Shown: positions 7,274 to 12,291 of the stretch, piece after piece | Layout: every line of letters begins with the position of its first letter | Numbering within the stretch: position 1 is the stretch's first letter | Assembly: GCA_027003085.1 (NCBI GenBank) | Contig: JALWYR010000218.1 | Span: 1-12,291, forward strand | Direction: 5' to 3' | Length of the DNA: 12,291 nt | From: Flavobacteriales bacterium | Lineage (GTDB): Bacteria > Bacteroidota > Bacteroidia > Flavobacteriales > Flavobacteriaceae | The notes under the pieces: generated by a model | The model's input: only the letters and a program-made list of their open reading frames with translations | What the model was told of the DNA's origin: nothing | Databases searched by the model: none | Position numbers and translations under genes: made by a program

Positions 7274-7353
7274 ATTTCAAAATAATTTATTTACTTTGTT
7301 TTTTAAACAATTTGAAATAACTTACGGCTAACAAAAGTAAGAACTTTAATCCC
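7274..7353. promoter_or_regulatory. Divergent promoter region with nested inverted repeats
   Basis: This 80-base AT-rich gap separates rnhB (minus) from the T9SS cargo gene (plus). TATTTCAAA at 7273-7281 is mirrored by TTTGAAATA at 7311-7319. Nested inside is TTGTTT-TTT-AAACAA (7296-7310). A minus-strand TACTTTTG at 7332-7339 matches the Bacteroidota -7 consensus TANNTTTG exactly and would suit rnhB, though no convincing -33 TTTG accompanies it. The repeats are symmetrical enough to bind a dimeric regulator, but their sequence is so AT-rich that chance is a real possibility. Confidence 0.4.
7295..7325 (+). promoter_or_regulatory. Possible Bacteroidota-type promoter for the T9SS cargo gene
   Basis: A TTTG at 7295-7298 is followed after 19 bases by TAACTTAC at 7318-7325. 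Spacing suits the -33/-7 promoter of the Bacteroidota primary sigma factor (TTTG, then TANNTTTG), but the -7 box matches only 6 of 8 positions. It would give a leader of about 20-25 bases before the ATG at 7354. Confidence 0.3.
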
Positions 7354-9486
7354 ATGAAAAAAATAGGCCTGTTTCTCGTTTCGGTACTTATTGCCAATCA
7401 GCTCATTGCCCAGCAGTGTGATCTTTTGGAAGTGAGCAATGATACTACCATTACCTGCCTGAGCGATTCGGCCTGCGTTACTTTACATGCTTCGGTGATG
7501 GAGGGTATTAATGTGGGCACCAATACCTACCGGATCGAAAACCATTCGCCTTGCCCGTTACCTCAAAATAATATAGGAACTGTAACAAACATTACCCAAG
7601 ACGACGTCTGGTCAAGTATAATTAATTTACCTTTCACCTTTTATTATTTCGGCCAAGCTTATACACAACTTCTTATAGGTGCTAATGGTGTAATTTCTTT
7701 TGATTTGAACCGGACAAGTCCGCAAACCCAACAGCCCAATGGATACTGTGCCTGGCAATTCAATCAATCGGCACCGAATCAAAATCTTTTTAGAAATACC
7801 ATTTTCGGCGCCTACCATGACGTAGATGTAAGTGTAAATAATGGAGGAACCATTCGATACTATGTTTCCGGAACGGCTCCTCAACGGATGTTTGTGGTGG
7901 ATTACGATCATGTAGCTCATTTTCAATGTAACAGCATGCATACTACCCAACGGGTTATCCTTTACGAGTCCACCAATGTGATTGACGTACAAATCATCGA
8001 TAAGCCTACTTGTACGAGTTGGAACAACGGAAATGCTTTGGTGGCTATTCAAAACGAACAAGGAAACGTGGCTTATGTTCCTCCGGGACGTAATACGGGG
8101 CCTTGGTCGGCCAGGGATGAGTTGTGGCGTTTTATCCCCAATGATCCCGGCGGCGGTGCTTACCAACTAACTTGGTATGATATGGCCGGCAATGTGTTGG
8201 GTACAGGAGATAGTTTACATGTGTGTCCGCCCGTTACCACATCCTACCGGGCCGAACTTTCTTTCGATGTGGGCTCCAACCACTATACAACTTCGGATAC
8301 CGTAACGGTCTATGTGGATTATTCGCACGAGAATGTGGATTTTGGGCCTGACCAGCATTTATGTATCAACGACACCTTGACTTTGGACGCCACCGTGGCC
8401 AATGCGACTGCCTACCAATGGTCGCGAGACGGAACCGATATCCCGGGCGCGACTAATCCTACGTACGATGTAACCCAACCGGGAACTTATGCAGTGTATG
8501 TCGAAATCGGTATGTGTAGCACTACCGACACCATCCAAGTGTTTTATGCCGATTACCCCCAAGTGGATTTGGGTACCGATATTGAGGCCTGCGAGGGCGA
8601 AACTATAACGCTCGATGCCACGCCTTCCAATCAACACGGGAACGAAGTTTATGAATGGTCCAAGGACGGAACAACCATTTCGGGCGCTACGTCTCCCACG
8701 CTGGATGTTACCGAAACGGGCACTTATGTGGTAACGGTAACCAACGATGTGTGTACCAATTCCGATACCATCTATGTCCATTTCCAGGAAAGGCCCGAAT
8801 TGGATTTGGGCCCCGATCAAACGCTGTGCTCCTATGAAACCGCCACCGTGGCTTCCAATGTTACCAATGGCGATACCTACATTTGGGAAGTCAACGGAAC
8901 AACGGTTAATACCACCGACACTTCCATTACGCTTTCGGGAACAGGCGAATACGATGTGGTACTTACCTTAACGCGTGGCGTTTGTACGGTAACCGATTCG
9001 GTTCATGTAACCATATTGGAGCCCATTGTGATTACCGCCACGCCCCAAATCTATGGTATCCTTGATGTGTCGGCCACGGGAGGACTGCCGCCATATCAAT
9101 ACGCGGTTTCGCAAGATGCCTATCAAAGTTCGGGGCATTTCGAAGAACTTCCCGACGGCGATTACACCGTGTATGTGCGCGATGCCAACGGTTGTGAGGC
9201 GGATACCTTGGTGCACGTTACCAACCTGATTTTCCCGTCCTATTTTACGCCCAATGGCGATAATACACATGATTTTTGGCGAGTCATCAATTCCGAATAT
9301 ACGCCCGATGCCGATTTGTACATTTATAATCGCTACGGGCAACTTTTAAAAGCACTAAAAACCGGCGTCAACGACTTTTGGGACGGAACCTTCAACGGCC
9401 TCCCGGTGGAAAGCACGGATTATTGGTACGTGTTGATACTTCCCAACGGACGTGTGTATAAAGGGCACTTCTCACTTATCCGGTAA
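7354..9486 (+). CDS. Secreted T9SS type B cargo protein with Ig-like/SprB-like repeats
   Basis: 710-residue exported protein. The signal peptide (about residues 1-19) ends LIA/QQ. A cysteine-containing N-terminal region (about 22-325) carries LPFTFYYFGQAY and IGANGVISFD blocks, as in nidogen-like or adhesin-type extracellular domains. Three Ig/PKD-like repeats follow, each opening with a variant of (V/L)D(F/L)GxDxxxC, at about 327-403, 404-482 and 483-560. Next is a SprB-like repeat (about 560-625, with GGLPPYQY and DANGCEAD). The end (about 627-710) is the gliding-motility-associated type B sorting domain: FPSYFTPNGDN, YIYNRYGQLL, FWDGTFNG, and a final GHFSLIR. In this family the domain directs export through the type IX secretion system and retention at or release from the cell surface. 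Adhesion or matrix binding is plausible but unproven. It stands alone, divergent from rnhB and convergent with the peroxiredoxin gene. Confidence 0.93.
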   Translation: MKKIGLFLVSVLIANQLIAQQCDLLEVSNDTTITCLSDSACVTLHASVMEGINVGTNTYRIENHSPCPLPQNNIGTVTNITQDDVWSSIINLPFTFYYFGQAYTQLLIGANGVISFDLNRTSPQTQQPNGYCAWQFNQSAPNQNLFRNTIFGAYHDVDVSVNNGGTIRYYVSGTAPQRMFVVDYDHVAHFQCNSMHTTQRVILYESTNVIDVQIIDKPTCTSWNNGNALVAIQNEQGNVAYVPPGRNTGPWSARDELWRFIPNDPGGGAYQLTWYDMAGNVLGTGDSLHVCPPVTTSYRAELSFDVGSNHYTTSDTVTVYVDYSHENVDFGPDQHLCINDTLTLDATVANATAYQWSRDGTDIPGATNPTYDVTQPGTYAVYVEIGMCSTTDTIQVFYADYPQVDLGTDIEACEGETITLDATPSNQHGNEVYEWSKDGTTISGATSPTLDVTETGTYVVTVTNDVCTNSDTIYVHFQERPELDLGPDQTLCSYETATVASNVTNGDTYIWEVNGTTVNTTDTSITLSGTGEYDVVLTLTRGVCTVTDSVHVTILEPIVITATPQIYGILDVSATGGLPPYQYAVSQDAYQSSGHFEELPDGDYTVYVRDANGCEADTLVHVTNLIFPSYFTPNGDNTHDFWRVINSEYTPDADLYIYNRYGQLLKALKTGVNDFWDGTFNGLPVESTDYWYVLILPNGRVYKGHFSLIR

Positions 9487-9513
9487 AAAAAGCCGGGCTT
9501 TGAAAGGCCCGGC
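9485..9513 (-). terminator. Intrinsic terminator of the peroxiredoxin gene
   Basis: The hairpin GCCGGGC ... GCCCGGC at 9492-9513 (seven GC-rich pairs plus one wobble and one A-T pair, TGAA loop) is followed on the minus strand by seven T residues (complement of 9485-9491). The T-run overlaps the stop codon of the convergent T9SS gene. On the plus strand no T-run follows, so it should work well only for transcription from the peroxiredoxin side, although the stem may slow polymerase from the other direction. Confidence 0.85.
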
Positions 9514-9532
9514 CACATATGAATTTAGTAAT

Positions 9533-10159
9533 TTAGTGTTTGGCTAAATACTCTGCCACACCCTCGAAATCGGGTTTTAGTGCTTCTTTGCCTTCTTCCC
9601 AATCGGCCGGACAAACTTCGCCATATTTTTGCAGGTGGGTAAGTGCATCCACCAGGCGAAGGGCTTCGCGTACACTCCGGCCCAAGCCCAAGTTGTTTAC
9701 CAGGGAATGCTGAACAATGCCTTCTTCGTCGATAAGAAAGAGGCCGCGATAGGCCACAGGGTCGCCTTCGAAACGCATTTGTCCGTTTTCGTCCTGTACA
9801 TAACTTCCACCCAAAACGCCATAGGCCATGGAAATGGTTTTGTCCAAATCCGAAACCAAAGGATAGGTAACGCCCTGGATTCCCCCTTTGTTTTTGGGCG
9901 TATTGAGCCATGCCCAATGGGAATATTGCGAATCTACCGAACAACCCACCACCACGGTGTTACGCTTTTCGAACTCGGCCAAATGTTCCTGAAAGGCCAA
10001 AATTTCGGTAGGACACACAAAGGTAAAGTCCAACGGATAGAAAAAGAAAATCACTTTTTTGCCGCGAAATTGTTCCAGGCTGAAATCTTCGCGGAATTCG
10101 CCGCCGTTGACCACGGCCACAGCTTTGAATGACGGTGCGGGTTTACCTACTAAACTCAT
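9533..10159 (-). CDS. ahpC: Typical 2-Cys peroxiredoxin (AhpC/Prx1 family)
   Basis: 208-residue cytoplasmic thiol peroxidase that reduces hydrogen peroxide, organic hydroperoxides and peroxynitrite. The peroxidatic cysteine is C49 in DFTFVCPTE, and the resolving cysteine is C183 in GEVCPADW. The YRGLFLID strand and conserved R138 are also present. The sequence is closer to the Prx1/Tsa branch than to enteric AhpC, so the symbol is a family label. A KGGIQG loop (about 91-96) stands where sensitive peroxiredoxins have GGLG, and the C-terminus has YL where they have YF. The frame stays open to 10249, but the ATG at 10159 gives MSLVGKPAPSF, the usual family start. The upstream extension would read through the likely promoter. 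It lies 111 bases after the CusB-like gene and probably has its own transcript. Confidence 0.95.
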   Translation of the reverse strand: MSLVGKPAPSFKAVAVVNGGEFREDFSLEQFRGKKVIFFFYPLDFTFVCPTEILAFQEHLAEFEKRNTVVVGCSVDSQYSHWAWLNTPKNKGGIQGVTYPLVSDLDKTISMAYGVLGGSYVQDENGQMRFEGDPVAYRGLFLIDEEGIVQHSLVNNLGLGRSVREALRLVDALTHLQKYGEVCPADWEEGKEALKPDFEGVAEYLAKH

Positions 10160-10208
10160 ATCTTTTTGTTTTTTGGGTTTGTCTGCCACAAAAATGCCAC
10201 ATAATAAG

Positions 10209-10236
10209 CAAAGAGAAATGTAATTTTTATTACAAA
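10209..10236 (-). promoter_or_regulatory. Likely peroxiredoxin promoter with embedded 16-base palindrome
   Basis: On the minus strand a TTTG (complement of 10233-10236) is followed after 16 bases by TCTCTTTG (complement of 10209-10216), 7 of 8 matches to the Bacteroidota -7 consensus; the spacing is slightly short. The perfect palindrome TGTAAT-TTTT-ATTACA (10219-10234) fills the space between the two boxes. This is operator geometry. The half-site spacing (TGTAA, N6, TTACA) resembles Crp/Fnr-family sites, but PerR/Fur-type or chance origin cannot be excluded. The start codon is about 50 bases downstream of the -7 box. Confidence 0.4.
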
Positions 10237-10247
10237 AAGTAATAGGC

Positions 10248-10264
10248 ATAAAAGATTCTTTTAT
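10248..10264. repeat. AT-rich inverted repeat between cusB-like and peroxiredoxin genes
   Basis: ATAAAAGA and TCTTTTAT flank a single T, a perfect inverted repeat beginning seven bases past the CusB-like stop codon (minus direction). No T-run follows on the minus strand, so it is a poor terminator. It could be a weak pause site, a second half of the peroxiredoxin control region, or chance in AT-rich DNA. Confidence 0.3.
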
Positions 10265-10270
10265 ACATTT

Positions 10271-11563
10271 TTATTTCTTGTGCATCTGCATCCCTTGCAC
10301 ACCGCCCGCTTTTCCCCCACCCGGCTTCATCATACTTGGTTTTCCCAAGAGTTGTGCCGAGGCATCCACTTTGAACACGCCGTTGCGAACAATTTCTTCG
10401 CCTTCTTGCAGTCCGCTGATGACCACGTAATAATCACCGGCTTCGGGTCCTAAAATAATTTCACGATACACAAAGTCGTTGCCGTTTTTGACATATACCA
10501 CCGAGCGCTTGCCCGTCCATAAAACCGCTGTTTTCGGAATAAGCAAACTTTCCTTATTACCTGCATGAATTTTTACAAACGCATTGACAAACATGCCGGG
10601 TTTGAGTTGTAAATCGTCATTACGAAATTCCACCCTGACTTTTGCCACACGCGTCTGCGGATTAACAAACGGGTCCACATAATCCACTTTGCCCGAAAAA
10701 GTTTTGCCCGGCAAAGCATCTACGGTAAAATCCACCCGGTTGCCACGCTTAATACGATGCAAATCACTTTCGTAAGCATCGAGCATTACCCAAACACGGT
10801 TCAGGGGTGTAATATCAAATAAAGCTTGCCCTTGCTTGACGTAATTGCCTTCGGCAACGCTGCGTTTTTGCACAAAACCGCTCACCGGCGATAAAATCGG
10901 AAAACGTGAAGCGACACCGGACATCTTTTCCAATGTGTCGATTTGTGCCGGGGTCAAATCCCACAATTCCAATTTGTGCCGCGCCGCCTGATACAATGCC
11001 GGTTGCGAGTCTTTATACTTTGCCGCATCTTGCAATTCGCGTTGCGCCGTAATCAATTCGGGCGAATAGATTTCAGCGATTTTTTGTCCGCGAAACACTT
11101 TCTGACCGGTAAAATTGATATACAACTTTTCAATCCGACCGCTGAAACGGGCGGTGAGCTTTTCGCTTCGGCGTTCATCGGGTTCCACGGTTCCCGATAA
11201 ATTGACGCTTTGCAACGGAAGGGCTTTTTTGACCTTATAGGTTTGTATTTGCGCCAGTTTAATGGCTTCGTCCGATAAGCTTACGGCGTTAGGGTCGGGT
11301 TGTCCGGCGGACGTGTTTTGTTCGATCGGAATCAAATCCATACCGCAAATGGGGCATTGTCCGGGTCCATCTTCACGGATTTGCGGGTGCATGGAACAAG
11401 TCCAAATTTGATGTGGGGCATGTTCGTATGCTTGTGTTTTTCCGGTAGCAGATGTGGTTTTGTGGTCGCTGCCGCCAAATAGTAAAGCGCCCAATATAAT
11501 GCCGGTAAGCAGTGTCGCCAGCGGTAAAAAATATTTATTTTGAATTAATTTATTTTTGCTCAT
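10271..11563 (-). CDS. cusB: CusB-like RND efflux periplasmic adaptor with heavy-metal binding domain
   Basis: 430-residue membrane-fusion protein that links an inner-membrane RND pump to a TolC-type channel and passes metal ions, most likely Cu(I)/Ag(I). An N-terminal hydrophobic anchor (about residues 11-30, no lipobox cysteine) is followed by a heavy-metal-binding domain at about 53-79, with C56, M58, H59, C70 and C73 in WTCSMHP and QCPICGMDL. Then come the lipoyl/barrel-sandwich halves around a helical hairpin (about 168-232), with SPVSGFV leading back into the barrel, then beta-barrel and membrane-proximal domains (NPQTRVAKV, LKPGMFV, LIPKTAVL). The C-terminus is Met/His/Gly-rich (MQMHKK), likely an extra metal-binding tail. 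The ATG at 11563 lies five bases after the TolC-like stop codon, so the two are co-transcribed. Copper versus silver or other soft metals cannot be settled from sequence. Confidence 0.92.
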   Translation of the reverse strand: MSKNKLIQNKYFLPLATLLTGIILGALLFGGSDHKTTSATGKTQAYEHAPHQIWTCSMHPQIREDGPGQCPICGMDLIPIEQNTSAGQPDPNAVSLSDEAIKLAQIQTYKVKKALPLQSVNLSGTVEPDERRSEKLTARFSGRIEKLYINFTGQKVFRGQKIAEIYSPELITAQRELQDAAKYKDSQPALYQAARHKLELWDLTPAQIDTLEKMSGVASRFPILSPVSGFVQKRSVAEGNYVKQGQALFDITPLNRVWVMLDAYESDLHRIKRGNRVDFTVDALPGKTFSGKVDYVDPFVNPQTRVAKVRVEFRNDDLQLKPGMFVNAFVKIHAGNKESLLIPKTAVLWTGKRSVVYVKNGNDFVYREIILGPEAGDYYVVISGLQEGEEIVRNGVFKVDASAQLLGKPSMMKPGGGKAGGVQGMQMHKK

Positions 11564-11568
11564 GATTT

Positions 11569-12291
11569 TTAGTTTTTAGGATTGTTGAAGTCATTATTTC
11601 CAAGTAGAAATTGTATCTCGGCAATGCTTTTGTGCAAGTCGCTTAGAGCTTTTTCATATTGCACGGCATAACGGATATACCGGCGTTGCATACGTAGAAT
11701 TTCTTCGAAATTATTATTGCCACTCATATATTCGCTTTGTAAAATTTCAATGCTGCGTTTTGCCAATGTTTTTTGTTGCCGGTATAAATCCACGCGTCGT
11801 AGCGCATCTTCATAACGGGCATAAGTGGTTTGTAGCCGGCTGTCCAAATCATCGCTAAGGGCTTGTTTGGTCGATTCGCCTGCTTGGGTAAGCAAGCGGT
11901 TTTCTTTGATCATTGCCTTGTATTTTTTGCGAAAAATCGGAACAGTGATGCCGGCGCGAACCATTATCGCATCGTTAAATCCGGTGTTGATCACTCCTTG
12001 ACCGATATTGATATAATCCAATCCCACCGACAATTTCGGCAAACCGGCTTTGCGGGCTAAAATCTGCTTCTTTTTATAAGCCTCAATCAAAAAATTTTGC
12101 CGTTTGATTAAATGATTTCCGGTGAGTTGTGATTTTAATTGTACCAAACCGGGTAAAAGCTTTTTACCCAATTTTGCCGGTAAATCGATGATGAGATTTC
12201 CTTCGGTGTGAAGCAAATTTCTAAATGTATTTTTCAATACCTTTTTCCGGTCTTGTAATTTTTTCAAATCGTTACGGGCTTTGTTGACAGC
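11569..12291 (-). CDS. TolC-family outer-membrane efflux protein, 5' end outside window
   Basis: The last 240 residues of a TolC/CusC-type outer-membrane channel. The minus frame remains open to the right edge, where codons for AVNKARND precede a TTG at 12267. That TTG is internal rather than a real start. Visible family features are long amphipathic helices rich in Lys, Gln and Arg, the strand segment LPKLSVGLDY (about 60 residues into the fragment after the first helices), VRAGITVPIF before the next helix pair, and a terminal helix with EKALSDLHKSIAEIQFLLG. The gene ends five bases before the CusB-like adaptor, so it belongs to the same metal-efflux operon; the RND pump subunit is probably further upstream. 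A fusion of this channel to the RND subunit, known in some Bacteroidota, cannot be ruled out because the N-terminus is missing. Confidence 0.88.
   Translation of the reverse strand, partial: AVNKARNDLKKLQDRKKVLKNTFRNLLHTEGNLIIDLPAKLGKKLLPGLVQLKSQLTGNHLIKRQNFLIEAYKKKQILARKAGLPKLSVGLDYINIGQGVINTGFNDAIMVRAGITVPIFRKKYKAMIKENRLLTQAGESTKQALSDDLDSRLQTTYARYEDALRRVDLYRQQKTLAKRSIEILQSEYMSGNNNFEEILRMQRRYIRYAVQYEKALSDLHKSIAEIQFLLGNNDFNNPKN

Noticed and set aside
10160..10249. N-terminal extension of the peroxiredoxin to the ATG at 10249
   Set aside because: The family starts at MSLVGKPAP. The extra 30 residues have no family match and would overlap the promoter-like boxes and palindrome.
1..12291. CRISPR array, tRNA, rRNA or complete insertion sequence
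   Set aside because: I saw no regularly spaced direct repeats, no tRNA cloverleaf, no rRNA sequence and no transposase or integrase motifs on either strand.

Overview
The window looks like Bacteroidota chromosome, probably from a Flavobacteriales- or Bacteroidales-type organism. The evidence is a protein with a type IX secretion (T9SS) type B, gliding-motility-associated C-terminal domain, weak Shine-Dalgarno signals, TANNTTTG-like -7 boxes typical of this phylum, and a degenerate copy of a 'TGTCAT..TCGA...GAGAAATCTC' intergenic repeat. Most of the window is ordinary core or envelope sequence. The part gene calls do not explain is a 743-base intergenic stretch at 2418-3160.

Layout. 1-2417 (-): valS, valyl-tRNA synthetase, cut off at the left edge before its C-terminal tail. 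2418-3160: no credible gene, but dense inverted repeats, a dispersed-type repeat and a GC-rich block. 3161-7273 (-): a compact three-gene unit transcribed as rnhB (RNase HII), then an EnvC-like coiled-coil/LytM protein, then a large lipoprotein with a C-terminal beta-propeller. The first pair is 28 bases apart and the second pair overlaps by 19 bases. 7274-7353: an 80-base divergent promoter region with its own inverted repeat. 7354-9486 (+): a secreted multidomain T9SS cargo protein. 9485-9513: an intrinsic terminator whose U-tract serves the minus strand. 9533-10159 (-): a typical 2-Cys peroxiredoxin with a 16-base palindrome inside its likely promoter. 10271-12291 (-): the end of a copper/silver-type RND efflux operon, with a TolC-like outer-membrane protein (5' end outside the window) followed 5 bases later by a CusB-like adaptor.

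How the genes fit together. The TolC-like and CusB-like products should form the outer and periplasmic parts of a tripartite Cu(I)/Ag(I) pump, with the RND subunit presumably beyond the right edge. The peroxiredoxin next to it detoxifies peroxides but has its own likely promoter. In the rnhB operon the EnvC-like protein has lost every catalytic and zinc-binding residue of the LytM fold. It is therefore probably an activator or scaffold for a cell-wall amidase, and the translationally coupled lipoprotein is a natural candidate partner.

I did not find a clear new gene system. The best candidate for something undescribed is the nested inverted-repeat element at 2793-2957 with its GC-rich flank. 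It could be a MITE-like or REP-like repeat or a structured RNA. The second candidate is the EnvC-like/beta-propeller lipoprotein pair.
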